Of a stretch of DNA of 64,000 nucleotides, positions 37,801 to 46,579 are shown piece after piece. The position numbers and the translations under genes are program-made. How positions within the stretch are numbered: position 1 is the stretch's first letter; every line of letters starts with the position of its first letter. Origin of the DNA: Phycisphaerales bacterium (GTDB lineage Bacteria > Planctomycetota > Phycisphaerae > UBA1845); NCBI GenBank assembly GCA_020639095.1, contig JACKHH010000009.1, positions 52,556 to 116,555 on the forward strand, in the 5' to 3' direction. The notes beneath the pieces were generated by a model that searched no databases, had not been told where the DNA came from, and was given only the letters and a program-made list of their open reading frames with translations.

Positions 37801-40800
37801 CATCGCGGGTTCGGTTGTCGCGGACATCGAGGGCGTTGACGTCACCGGTTGCGTTTGCCCCGGCGGTAATTGCACGACGATCGACGACCTCGACGGCTTG
37901 AAGGACCTCACCGCGTGCGTGGCTGAGGGCATTCCGACGAACGGGTGCTTGGACATCACGTTCGAGGTGAGCGTACCTGCCGATTTCTCGACAACGGGCA
38001 CGCCGGTCGATTGCACGAACACGATTACGGTCGGCGCGTTCTCCGATGTGTGCTCGGCATCGAGCAGCACCGCGTGTGACGAGGACAGCGACGACGCGAA
38101 GATCGACGTGCAAATTCCCGACATCGAGTGCGACAAGACGGTCTGTGCTGACCTGAACAACAACGGTAGCTGCGACGATCCGAACGATCTGCCGTTCAGC
38201 TCCGACCTGGACATCCCGTGCGACGCCAGCTTCCCGCTCACGTTGATCTACCGCGGCGAAGTGACCAACACGGGCGAGACGCCTCTCGCGGGCGTGAGCA
38301 TCTGCGACGACAACCTCGTCGCCGACGCATTGGCTGCGGGGCTCAATATTGTCTCGTGCGACCTGTGCAGCGGTGCGTGTGACGGCACGAACGACACCTG
38401 TGCCGGGTTGGTGAATCTCAATCCCAACACCTCAGCCGTCGCGCTCTGCCGGATTCAGGTCCCCTCGCGTGAAGCCTGGGAGACCTTCGCCGGGCTCGAT
38501 GACGACGGCAGTGCCGAATGCCACACCAACGGCATGCACACGCAGGCGCACGTTTCCGCGAACGACTACTGCACCGAGGACGCGGACGACGTGGTTGAGT
38601 CGTCGTGCGAAGCGCGCGTGTGCGTCGCGCCGCGTTGTGCGGTTTCGGTGATGAAGGGCGTGCGCTGCATCGATGGTTGCGTGTCGCGCAGCGTGAACGG
38701 CGACGCGCGTTTTGCCGACGCGCCTCCGGGCGACTTCGACGGCAACGGCATCATGGACCTGCGCGACTTCGCGATGTTCACCGAGTGCCACTTCGGTCCG
38801 GACATCATGCCCGCACCGACGGACGCGCGGCTCAGCGCGATGTCGTGTCTGGCGGCATTTGACTTTGACGGCGATCACGACGTCGACATTCGCGACTGTG
38901 CGTACCTCGAAAGCGCGCGGATGGGTGTGGTTGACAGCTTGCCGGCTGCCCCGGGCGCGTCGGTCGAGTTCGAAATCAAAGCCACCAACGAAGGCAACGA
39001 ACCAATCTGCGAGCTGAACTTCCGCGACGAATTGATGGGCGATATTCACCTGTGCGAGGACGCGGGCGTCACCGCGACGGTGGTCGACAGCAATGGCGAT
39101 CACGCGTGCGTGCTGCCGGCGGATTGGATCGACACGAACGGCGTGACGTTCACGCTGAACTTGCAGCAGGATTGCGGCGTGCTGCTTGAGCCGACCGGAA
39201 TGGTACTGATCCACTTCCCCGGTGTTGTCGGCTTGAACGCGACCGGCGTCGTGAAGAATCACGTCGAAGTGGACTGTGCTCCGGACGACGGCAATGGCTG
39301 TCCGAATGGCGGGACCGTTTGTGGCGAAGAAGCCATGGACGACGCGATGATTCCGGTGCTTCGCTGCGACTTCGACCTGACGAAGGACGTCACTTGCGAC
39401 GAGCCGCGTTTGCCGGACGGCATGCTCAACACCAACGCGTTCTACGAAGCCAAGGTGGAGTCGATTCCCGGCGCGACGAACGGTTTCCGCATCGAGCTGT
39501 GCAATACCGGCGATGCCGCGATCACCACGATTGGCATTTCCGAAGTGCTCGACTGCGAGGATTGGTACGTCGCGAATTCGGTCGTTGCGAACATTGGCGG
39601 CGACGACGTCACCGCGTGCCTGTGCGACGGTGGAAGTTGTGCGACGTTGGCGGCGATCAACTCCAACGCCCTGCCATTGCCGGTGCTGCTCCGCCAGATC
39701 GGCGCGAACGATCCGGAAGCGCAGTACGTCGGACCGACGACCGGCACCAAGGACCTCACCGCGTGCCACGCGGGCGGGTTGCTGCCGGGCGAGTGCATGG
39801 TCATCACGTTTGAGGTGGTTGTCCCGCCGGACTACTCCGAATTCGGCCTGATGCCCGACTGCACCAACAAGGTGACGGTCGAAGGCTTCACCGAGCTTTG
39901 CGGCCCGCCGGACAACCCCTGCCCGCAGAAGATGGCCAGCGCCGACATCGACGTGCTGCGTCCCGACGTCGATTGCGGCAAGAGCGTGTGCCTCGACGCG
40001 GACACCAACGGCGCTTGCGACACGTTCTTCCTGCCAGGATTGAACCTGCCGTGCGAAACGGAGTTCCCGTTCAACTTGATCTATGAGATTCGCGTCAGCA
40101 ATCCGGGCGAGACGCCGTTGGTCAACGCCCAGGCGTGCGATCCGGATCTCATCGCGGACGCAGCCGCTGCCGGCTTCGAGTTTGAGAATTGCCAGTTGTG
40201 CGACGGCCCGTGCGACGGTGTGAATGACGAGTGTGCCGACCTCGGCCCGCTCGCGTTGTTCGAATCGAAGTACGCGTACTGCACGATCAAGATTCCGAAT
40301 CGTGACGCGTGGCTCGCGTTCGCCGACCTGGACATGAACACCAACGCGGGTTGCTACACGAACAACTCCGAGGGCCGCGGCGCGATCGATACCGAGTTGT
40401 ACTGCACCGACGATGTCGATCCGGACGTCGCGTCGGGTTGCAGCGTGGATGTCTGCCTCGAACCGAGGTGCAACATCGACATCACCTGCCCCGATCCGCT
40501 GAAGATCGACTGCGAGGATCCGACCGATCCGTCGTTCACCGGTGAGCCGATGATCTTCCATGATTGCGACTTCCTCACCACGAACGGCTATCGCGATACG
40601 ATCATTCCAGGCGACTGCCCGCAGAGCTACACGATCAAGCGTACCTGGTTCGCCGAGGCGCCGTGCAACGTCCACGCGTCCTGCGACCAGATCATTGACG
40701 TGAACGACAAGAATCCGCCGGTCCTGACCTGTCCGGGTGACATGGAACTGGATTGCGGCGACATCATTCCGCCGTGCGATACGAACGGCGTGGCGATTGA

Positions 40801-43800
40801 CAGTTGCGGCGTGCCGCAGGTGGACTGCATCGAAACGCGGTCGCCGGGTGCGTGCCCGTCAACGATCTTCCGCGAACTCGTCGCGACCGACGAGTGCGGC
40901 AACGTCTCATCGTGCGGTTACACCATCACGATCGACGACACCACGCCACCGGAAATCGAGTGCCCGACGAACGCATTCTTCGAGTGCTTCGCCGGCAGCA
41001 GCGGTATGCCGTGGGTACACGACGATTGCGATCCGGATCCGAGCGTGCGTTACGTGGACGATCCGATGGGCGACTGCCCGCTGACGATCAACCGCACGTG
41101 GATCGCGGTTGACGATTGCGGCAACACTAACAGTTGCATGCAGGTGATCGAGGTCGACGACACCGAACCGCCGGTCCTGACCTGTCCGAACGACATGTAC
41201 CTGGACTGCAACGATACGCTGCCGCCGTGCAACACGAACGGTGTGGCTGCGGACACCTGCGGTCTGGTGGGTGTGGACTGCGTGGAAACGCGGCACGGTG
41301 ATACCTGCCCGACGACGATCGATCGCGAATTGATCGCGACCGACGTGTGCGGCAACGTGACGACGTGCGGTTACCATATCTACATCGACGACACCACGCC
41401 GCCGACGATCACGTGCCCCGCCGACCTCTTCTTCGAGTGCTCGGCTGGCAGCACTGGCTTCCCGACGGTACGTGACGATTGCGACCCCGATCCTGAGGTC
41501 ACGTATCACGACGATCGCTCCGGCGACTGCCCGTACACGCTCAAGCGTTGGTGGGAGGTCGTTGACGATTGCGGAAATACCAATGGCTGCGTGCAGACGA
41601 TCACGGTTGATGATCGCGAACCGCCGACGTTGACCTGCCCCGCGAGCATGCGGATCGATTGCAGTGACGAAATACCAGCCGTCAGCACCGATGGCGTCGT
41701 CGCGATGGATTCGTGCGGGCCGGTCGAAGTGGTCTGCACGGACATTGGCACGACCGGTACCTGTCCGGAAATCAGCACGCGCATCTGCGTGGCGACGGAC
41801 CTGTGCGGGAACACGAGCACGTGCGGCTACTCGATTACGATCGTGGACACAAACGGGCCGGAACTCGCGTGCCCGGACGACATCCGCATCACCTGCGAGG
41901 ACGACATCCCGCCGTGTGATACGAACGGCGTGCTGGTGGGTAACGATTGCCACGATGCCGATGTGTACTGCGTCGACACCGAGTTGCCGGGCATGTGCCC
42001 GCGGACCATCTGGCGTGAGTACGTCGCGACGGATGATTGTGACAACGTCACGACCTGCGGCCACTACATCTACATCGGCGACGACGAGCCGCCGGTGATC
42101 GAGTGTCCGATGGATGCGGTCATCGACTGCACCGATCCGGTTCCGCCGATCAGTACCGACGGCGTGATCGCGATGGATTCGTGCGGTCCGGTGAATTTGG
42201 TTTGCCGCGATCTGGGCACCACGGGCACTTGCCCGCAGGTGAGTACGCGTGAGTGCGTCGCGACCGACGAATGCGGAAACGTCAGTTCGTGCGGTTACAC
42301 GATCACGATCGTGGACACCAACGGGCCGGAACTCGCGTGTCCGGACGACATCCGTCTGAACTGCGAGGACGACATCCCCGCTTGCGATACGAACGGCGTG
42401 CTGGTGGGTGACGATTGCCACGACGCGCACGTGCGTTGCGTCGACACGCCGATTCCGGGCAGCTGCCCGACCATGATCTGGCGTGAGTACATCGCTGCCG
42501 ATGATTGCGACAACGTTTCGACCTGCGGCCACTACATCATCATCGATGACGAGGAACCGCCGACGATCGAGTGTCCCGCGCCGATCGAAGTCCCGTGCGA
42601 CCGTCCGATTCCGGACTGCACGACGGACGGCGTGGTTGCGATGGACAGTTGCGGTACCGTCACGGTGGCGTGCGCTGGTGATTACCCGGTCGGCGACAGC
42701 TGTCCGGAAACGATCATCCGCAAGTACAAAGCCACTGACGATTGCGGCAACGTTACGACGTGTGGACAGATCATTACGGTGGTCGATGAAGAACCGCCGC
42801 TGTTGATCTGCCCGCCGATGCTCGAACTCGAGTGCGACGAGCCGATTCCGCCGTGCGACACCAACGGTGTCATCGCGATGGACAGTTGCGGTTCCGTGGT
42901 GGTCGAGTGTCGTGAACTTCCGCCGGTGGGCGCGTGTCCGACGTTGATCGAACGCGAGTACGTCGCGACCGATGATTGCGGCAACGTGACCACGTGCGGC
43001 CAGTTGATCTACATCGACGACACTACACCGCCGGAGATCACCTGCCCCGACGACGACGAGTGCGTGTGCACGTCGGCTTGGCGATTGATTGACTTCTCGA
43101 ACGATGGCATCAACCCGCTACCGGCTGGTTTCATCTTCGATGGTTATTTCCCGGGTCTGGGCGTGACCGTGACGACCGACAACGCGACTCCGGGACATCC
43201 CGACCTGGCGATCATCTTTGATTCCGCCAACCCGACGGGCAATGATCCCGACCTTGCGACGCCGGGCTATCACGCGACCAACACCGTGCCATATGGCAAC
43301 GTGTTGATCATCGCCCAGGACGACATCGACACGAGCCCAGCTGATACGCTGGTGGATGATCCGAACGATGAAGCGGGTCGCCCGCAGGGCTGGATCGATC
43401 TCGCGTTCGATGATTCGTTCACCGACGCGGTGCTGGTCATCTGCGACGTTGACCAGGGCGAGACCGGCGGATCGATTGACTTCTACCTCAACGCTGCGCT
43501 GGTCGGTTCGCGTGCGATCGTCGAACTCGGCGACAACTCCATTCAGGAGATCGCGTTTGACGGTGGCGTGTTCAACCGCATCCGCGTGAACATGCCGGGC
43601 TCGGGTTCGATTCCGGAGATTCGACTCAAGCCGGTCTGCGAACCGGATTGCGAGCCGGGCGTGCCGACGGTCACCGACAACTGCGACACCAACGCGGTCG
43701 TCCACTGCTATGACATCGCAACGACGGGTGTCGGCAGCGGCGGTAGCGCGTACCAGTGGGATTGGGATCCGGGCCAGCCGGAAGTGTGGTACGGAACGGC

Positions 43801-45361
43801 TGCTGGTGAGTGGGAATCGGTACACGGCGAGTACAACGCGACCACGCAGAAGTTTGTGTGGGAGGTTGTCTTCTCGAACCAGGTCACCGAGGGTATGACC
43901 TTCGTGGTCAACAACGGCCCGATGCCGGAGAACGTCGAGAGCGTCTGGGTGATGTTCTTCCTCGACGCGACCGACATGGGCAACCTCAAGCTGCTCGCGT
44001 ACACCTACAACGGACGCAACGATCGCAGCAGTTGGTACGACGGTGATCCGATCACGGCAGGTAGCCAGGGCGGTGACTTGGTGGCGAGTTCGTTGATCGA
44101 CGCCAGCTTCATCAACGAGTTGAGCGTGACCGACTTCGGCGGCAAGCGCAAGTTCCGCTTCTCGATCGACGCGTCGGGCATCAACAGCCACGTGCCGCTG
44201 TTCCCGAACCATGACGGCCTGCCGTATCAGGGCGTGAAGTTCGACGGCGGTATCGGTATGTGGTTGGGCGCGTACGTGCAACTGGCGACGAGCTACAACA
44301 TGGGTCGCCTGACGCAGTGGGCGCACGTCAGCCCGAACGGCTACTTCGACACCGGCCACCTCGATACCGAGTTCTCGTGTACGCCGGGCGAGATCATTCG
44401 CAAGTGCGAGGCGTCCGACGATTGCGGCAACGTGTCGACGTGTTCGTACCGCGTGGTGCTGGAGGAATGCCAGACGTGTGAGTGTACGCCGGACGGCGAC
44501 ACCACGCCGCCGGTACTCACCTGTCCGCCGGACGCAACCGTCGCATGCGGCGATTCGACCGATCCGAACGACACGGGCATGGCCACCGCGACCGATGAGT
44601 GCGATCCGTTCCCGACGGTGTGGTTCGAGGATTCCAATCCGTTCGCGCGGAATACGAACATCATCCGCACGTGGCACGCGATCGATCGTTGCGGGAATGA
44701 AAGCACCTGCGAACAGACCATCACGGTTGAAGGTGGCGATGATATCAAGATCTTCTGGGAGACGTTCAACGGGTACAGCTACTTCCCGGATCAGTATCCC
44801 ACGGGTGATCCGATCAACGTTGGTCTGCCGCTCAAGTCGGAAGGCGCGAACGAGGTTTGGTATGGCGGTCGCTTCGAAGGCGGCGGCGGTACGATCAACA
44901 GCGACCTCGCAGTCCAGCAGGCGGGCGGTGACGGCAACTTCACCCCGGTCGGCAGGGTCGATGACGATGCCGGTCTGCTCTTCAAGGTCGACACGCGGAA
45001 CTTCACGCAGGCGACGCTGACGTTCAGGTGGCGAACGTTTGACGTGGACACCGCGGACAACTTCGTGATGGGCTACTACGTCGGCGACATCGACTTCTCC
45101 GGCGACACACCGGATGGCGAGCACGACGACTCGGTGCATCGCTTCGACGTCGATGGTCCGGACTGGGATACGTTGTGGACAGAACTGGTTCGCCAGCGGA
45201 GCAGTTCATGGAAGTACGAATCGTTCGCGCTGCCCACGGGCGAGGAAACCGTGTGGGTCGCGTTCTGGATCGACGGCGAAGCCAAGGATTTCGCCAAGAT
45301 CGACGACATCAAGGTGAAGGTGGGTTGCCCGGCCTATCGTCCGGTCGACAATCGCGACTAA
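34802..45361 (+). CDS. Giant secreted DUF11/HYR-type repeat protein (3519 aa)
   Basis: Signal peptide at residues 1-27 (MLRSRLLVVTTTAAVVGYAF, cleavage near SAKAA). The N-terminal domain shares SFLYIGWDIADFD and other blocks with the 4326-residue protein, showing common origin. DUF11-like Cys-rich modules run from about 340 to 1890. A dockerin-like pair (DFDGNGIMDLRDFAMF, DFDGDHDVDIRDCAYL) is inserted inside one module near 1310-1375. From about 1895 to 2750 there are eleven or more HYR-like repeats (CPDDIRITCEDDIPPCDTNG; ATDDCGNVTTCGQ). Two jelly-roll-like domains follow. ATG 34802 is preceded by AGGAGG at seven bases. A perfect terminator follows. No C-terminal anchor is visible. It is probably a disulfide- and calcium-stabilised surface or matrix protein. 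Confidence 0.88.
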   Translation: MLRSRLLVVTTTAAVVGYAFCTSAKAADCNTTGFQTCGIQEPADCRWHGHTGDCELLPAGSVEQHLCEFGIRLDGNVGDAIKNGTVILDQAPDAGNVFPGMTGYGDQPRDNGDPNGFNVERSVLLFVPDTDPLAGKDHDNSFLYIGWDIADFDADGIAPTQFDSDDDGRACIVTGGHSGTSDDKSERYDVDLQICTDVDNYDPQVLDPNNIDTDQNVSLSMRIDPGLFPFLYSASLPGSAIPVADLLTFPTADNNTDRSNGCIDREVRLCGAGNDIEMIVKHVESQAVFGASPMERRFALAQLLARLRGASSGDLGDEEVASAVNFTSLPSIEVSKEVRCAETGNLNFGTNAIALPGSLVEMQIVIENTGNRRLNDVIVTDVMESVGSQAGDVTVEPVCETLTAMLTRDGATTAITPANAAIFGLNVTFFIDTCVNPNLGFLGAVRNDSPIELGDLLGARVSRDDGDCTLLPGDKLVLTYQSLADVTDEEAFCSDFVDQDARNAISVSGTPPIPVAPSVAFNDPCTFSESCNDGRFCNGVEQCVAGFCQAGTPPCAGIDICDEFSNTCGFDDETTTFRNVADAESTIDTPAEFIADKDNNVITIDLRCRGFDFIKEVGFPGMPGSFMSGTNGLQLPPIPPGSPLDVEFRYSGNNTGEVAEAITISDPQLCADLADVGVTIVDCPLCDSNGTYTAVVQPGDSYSTSCVVRFENQDQLTDFLSRDDNRPECSAEMNTCYRNCATATADAYDLGEICDGAPTLQADSIATICGETCLVDVIKEVRCLPDCVPPLDPDAGWVTDPDELEVLPGACVQYRITATNISDDVDICELLFVDDMLNSNAFISGPDNVQVIPPACPLLPGQFNWDGAPAMCGLQPGQPVPPGGTVTVLFDAKLAPDVSPDAELLNIVSVLGASFCDPTPNFFDCEDVSTVGLDVRECGIEVTKDVTCDNPRSPNAVFEPELAETIPGATLGFRVQVCNDGDVTVPRVEIDDELSCSDWYIAGSVVADIEGVDVTGCVCPGGNCTTIDDLDGLKDLTACVAEGIPTNGCLDITFEVSVPADFSTTGTPVDCTNTITVGAFSDVCSASSSTACDEDSDDAKIDVQIPDIECDKTVCADLNNNGSCDDPNDLPFSSDLDIPCDASFPLTLIYRGEVTNTGETPLAGVSICDDNLVADALAAGLNIVSCDLCSGACDGTNDTCAGLVNLNPNTSAVALCRIQVPSREAWETFAGLDDDGSAECHTNGMHTQAHVSANDYCTEDADDVVESSCEARVCVAPRCAVSVMKGVRCIDGCVSRSVNGDARFADAPPGDFDGNGIMDLRDFAMFTECHFGPDIMPAPTDARLSAMSCLAAFDFDGDHDVDIRDCAYLESARMGVVDSLPAAPGASVEFEIKATNEGNEPICELNFRDELMGDIHLCEDAGVTATVVDSNGDHACVLPADWIDTNGVTFTLNLQQDCGVLLEPTGMVLIHFPGVVGLNATGVVKNHVEVDCAPDDGNGCPNGGTVCGEEAMDDAMIPVLRCDFDLTKDVTCDEPRLPDGMLNTNAFYEAKVESIPGATNGFRIELCNTGDAAITTIGISEVLDCEDWYVANSVVANIGGDDVTACLCDGGSCATLAAINSNALPLPVLLRQIGANDPEAQYVGPTTGTKDLTACHAGGLLPGECMVITFEVVVPPDYSEFGLMPDCTNKVTVEGFTELCGPPDNPCPQKMASADIDVLRPDVDCGKSVCLDADTNGACDTFFLPGLNLPCETEFPFNLIYEIRVSNPGETPLVNAQACDPDLIADAAAAGFEFENCQLCDGPCDGVNDECADLGPLALFESKYAYCTIKIPNRDAWLAFADLDMNTNAGCYTNNSEGRGAIDTELYCTDDVDPDVASGCSVDVCLEPRCNIDITCPDPLKIDCEDPTDPSFTGEPMIFHDCDFLTTNGYRDTIIPGDCPQSYTIKRTWFAEAPCNVHASCDQIIDVNDKNPPVLTCPGDMELDCGDIIPPCDTNGVAIDSCGVPQVDCIETRSPGACPSTIFRELVATDECGNVSSCGYTITIDDTTPPEIECPTNAFFECFAGSSGMPWVHDDCDPDPSVRYVDDPMGDCPLTINRTWIAVDDCGNTNSCMQVIEVDDTEPPVLTCPNDMYLDCNDTLPPCNTNGVAADTCGLVGVDCVETRHGDTCPTTIDRELIATDVCGNVTTCGYHIYIDDTTPPTITCPADLFFECSAGSTGFPTVRDDCDPDPEVTYHDDRSGDCPYTLKRWWEVVDDCGNTNGCVQTITVDDREPPTLTCPASMRIDCSDEIPAVSTDGVVAMDSCGPVEVVCTDIGTTGTCPEISTRICVATDLCGNTSTCGYSITIVDTNGPELACPDDIRITCEDDIPPCDTNGVLVGNDCHDADVYCVDTELPGMCPRTIWREYVATDDCDNVTTCGHYIYIGDDEPPVIECPMDAVIDCTDPVPPISTDGVIAMDSCGPVNLVCRDLGTTGTCPQVSTRECVATDECGNVSSCGYTITIVDTNGPELACPDDIRLNCEDDIPACDTNGVLVGDDCHDAHVRCVDTPIPGSCPTMIWREYIAADDCDNVSTCGHYIIIDDEEPPTIECPAPIEVPCDRPIPDCTTDGVVAMDSCGTVTVACAGDYPVGDSCPETIIRKYKATDDCGNVTTCGQIITVVDEEPPLLICPPMLELECDEPIPPCDTNGVIAMDSCGSVVVECRELPPVGACPTLIEREYVATDDCGNVTTCGQLIYIDDTTPPEITCPDDDECVCTSAWRLIDFSNDGINPLPAGFIFDGYFPGLGVTVTTDNATPGHPDLAIIFDSANPTGNDPDLATPGYHATNTVPYGNVLIIAQDDIDTSPADTLVDDPNDEAGRPQGWIDLAFDDSFTDAVLVICDVDQGETGGSIDFYLNAALVGSRAIVELGDNSIQEIAFDGGVFNRIRVNMPGSGSIPEIRLKPVCEPDCEPGVPTVTDNCDTNAVVHCYDIATTGVGSGGSAYQWDWDPGQPEVWYGTAAGEWESVHGEYNATTQKFVWEVVFSNQVTEGMTFVVNNGPMPENVESVWVMFFLDATDMGNLKLLAYTYNGRNDRSSWYDGDPITAGSQGGDLVASSLIDASFINELSVTDFGGKRKFRFSIDASGINSHVPLFPNHDGLPYQGVKFDGGIGMWLGAYVQLATSYNMGRLTQWAHVSPNGYFDTGHLDTEFSCTPGEIIRKCEASDDCGNVSTCSYRVVLEECQTCECTPDGDTTPPVLTCPPDATVACGDSTDPNDTGMATATDECDPFPTVWFEDSNPFARNTNIIRTWHAIDRCGNESTCEQTITVEGGDDIKIFWETFNGYSYFPDQYPTGDPINVGLPLKSEGANEVWYGGRFEGGGGTINSDLAVQQAGGDGNFTPVGRVDDDAGLLFKVDTRNFTQATLTFRWRTFDVDTADNFVMGYYVGDIDFSGDTPDGEHDDSVHRFDVDGPDWDTLWTELVRQRSSSWKYESFALPTGEETVWVAFWIDGEAKDFAKIDDIKVKVGCPAYRPVDNRD
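38706..38930 (+). other. Dockerin-type calcium repeat embedded in a DUF11 module
   Basis: Residues about 1303-1376 of the 3519-residue protein encode GDFDGNGIMDLRDFAMF then FDFDGDHDVDIRDCAYLE, two type I dockerin EF-hand-like loops. They are flanked by CIDGCVSRSV on one side and LPAAPGASVEFEIKATN on the other. In the 4326-residue paralogue these two flanks are adjacent (CVDGCTDRTPV, then LPGATVEFEI). The dockerin is therefore an insertion into a loop of the module rather than a terminal domain. Confidence 0.8.
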
Positions 45362-45390
45362 GCCGCAAACCACAACCAGCGGCACCTACC

Positions 45391-45426
45391 GCGGCGCGGG
45401 CAACTTGTGCCCGCGCCGCTTTTTTT
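45391..45426 (+). terminator. Rho-independent terminator of the 3519-aa gene
   Basis: A perfect 12-bp stem (GCGGCGCGGGCA at 45391-45402 pairing with TGCCCGCGCCGC at 45408-45419) has a five-base loop (ACTTG) and is followed by seven T residues (45420-45426). It lies 30 bases after the stop codon of the giant gene. Confidence 0.95.
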
Positions 45427-45623
45427 GCGCCAGTCGGCTTGCGGACGGACAACCGACGCGCTTGTGTGTCGCAGATCTTGCGCCTCGGTTTGCCAAGTGC
45501 ATACTGTTCGTCTATGGGTGTAAACCGCACAATGAGGAATCCACCGAGGTCACTGCGTCAGCCGCGCCTCGTCCGATTCCAACCGGTCCGAATGTCGTCT
45601 TGATCGTCCTAGAGCATTTTTGA

Positions 45624-46271
45624 TTATTTCGTAGCGTATCCACAACTCCGGAAGTAGTTACGACACTCGTCGAAGCTCACTTGGTGAAACGCCAACGTAA
45701 TCGCATCCAGCAAGCCCTGCCATGTTCGTTCGCCGAGTTGCCGGACCGCCGTTTTGATCTTCGACCACAGCTTCTCGATCGGATTCAGGTCCGGCGAGTA
45801 CGGCGGCAAGTACCACAGTTCGGCGTCGTGTGCTTCGATCGCCTCCGCAACGCCGGTCACTTTGTGCGCTGCCAGATTATCCATCAGCACGATGTCATCC
45901 GTTCGGAGTGCCGGCGCCAGCATTCGTTCGACGTAGCCGCGAAACGTCGCGCCGTTCATCGGTCCATCGAGCACCAGCGTCGCCTCTTCGATTACGCCGT
46001 CGGCACGAATAGCGCTGACCATCGTCGTCGTCTCCCAGTGACCGTGAGGCACGGCAAAGTGACAACGCTCTCCGCGATCCGCCCAGCCGTAACGCCGCGT
46101 CATGTTCGTCTTCGCCCCGGACTCATCGAGAAAAACGAAGCGTTCGAGGTCGCAACGCGCCATCCGCCGTGAGAACCAACGCCGTCGATGCTTCACGTCC
46201 GGACGTTCGTGCTCGGACGGGCGGAGGGACTTTTTTTTAGCGTGATCCCCAGCCGACGCACCGTCCGCCAA
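45624..46271 (-). CDS. IS630 transposase, DDE catalytic part (orfB)
   Basis: A 215-residue frame with the DDE triad: FVFLDESGAKTNMTRRYGWA (Asp), IVLMDNLAAHK (Asp) and YSPDLNPIEKLWSKIK (Glu), plus HWETTTMVSAI. It is the catalytic RNase H-like domain of an IS630 transposase. Its frame is -1 relative to orfA. The fused product would read GITLKKKSLRPSEHERPDV through the slippery A8 run (complement of T8 at 46231-46238), matching single-frame IS630 transposases. Independent translation is unlikely to be the main route. Confidence 0.9.
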   Translation of the reverse strand: MADGASAGDHAKKKSLRPSEHERPDVKHRRRWFSRRMARCDLERFVFLDESGAKTNMTRRYGWADRGERCHFAVPHGHWETTTMVSAIRADGVIEEATLVLDGPMNGATFRGYVERMLAPALRTDDIVLMDNLAAHKVTGVAEAIEAHDAELWYLPPYSPDLNPIEKLWSKIKTAVRQLGERTWQGLLDAITLAFHQVSFDECRNYFRSCGYATK

Positions 46272-46579
46272 ATCGTGAACACGCTACAGGTGATGCCCAA
46301 TTCGTCCTCGACACGCATCTGCAACTGCGCCAACGTCGTGTCCGGCGACTCTTTGATCATGCGTCGCAACGCTGCTGATCGCTTGCGATCGAACATCCCC
46401 GGATCCTGCCGGCCACGTTTACGCGGCGAGGCACTTCCGCTCTCGCGCCGACGCTGCTTCAGCCGTCGCACCCACGCTGGGGAAACACCGAACCGCTCCG
46501 CAACACGCTTCGTCGGCTGACCCGCGTCGCATGCCGCGAGCACCCGTTCACGCAAATCCATCGAGTAGGTATCCATCAT
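46193..46579 (-). CDS. IS630 transposase, DNA-binding part (orfA)
   Basis: A 128-residue frame beginning MMDTYSMDLRERVLAACD, with a helix-turn-helix (QPTKRVAERFGVSPAWVRRL) and a second, winged-helix-like part (TLAQLQMRVEDELGITCSVF). It supplies the DNA-binding half of the IS630 transposase. It overlaps orfB by 79 bases, and the A8 slippery run near its end (46231-46238 on the plus strand as T8) is well placed for a programmed -1 frameshift. Without shifting it ends in an unrelated tail (SPSARPSTNVRT). Confidence 0.9.
   Translation of the reverse strand: MMDTYSMDLRERVLAACDAGQPTKRVAERFGVSPAWVRRLKQRRRESGSASPRKRGRQDPGMFDRKRSAALRRMIKESPDTTLAQLQMRVEDELGITCSVFTIWRTVRRLGITLKKSPSARPSTNVRT

Noticed and set aside
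38432..40675. A 747-codon open frame on the minus strand
   Set aside because: It lies antisense to the 3519-residue gene. Its translation is Arg/Val/His-rich without domains, a typical shadow of high-GC coding DNA.
43118..45139. A 673-codon minus-strand frame
   Set aside because: It is antisense to the jelly-roll end of the giant protein gene; composition is shadow-like.
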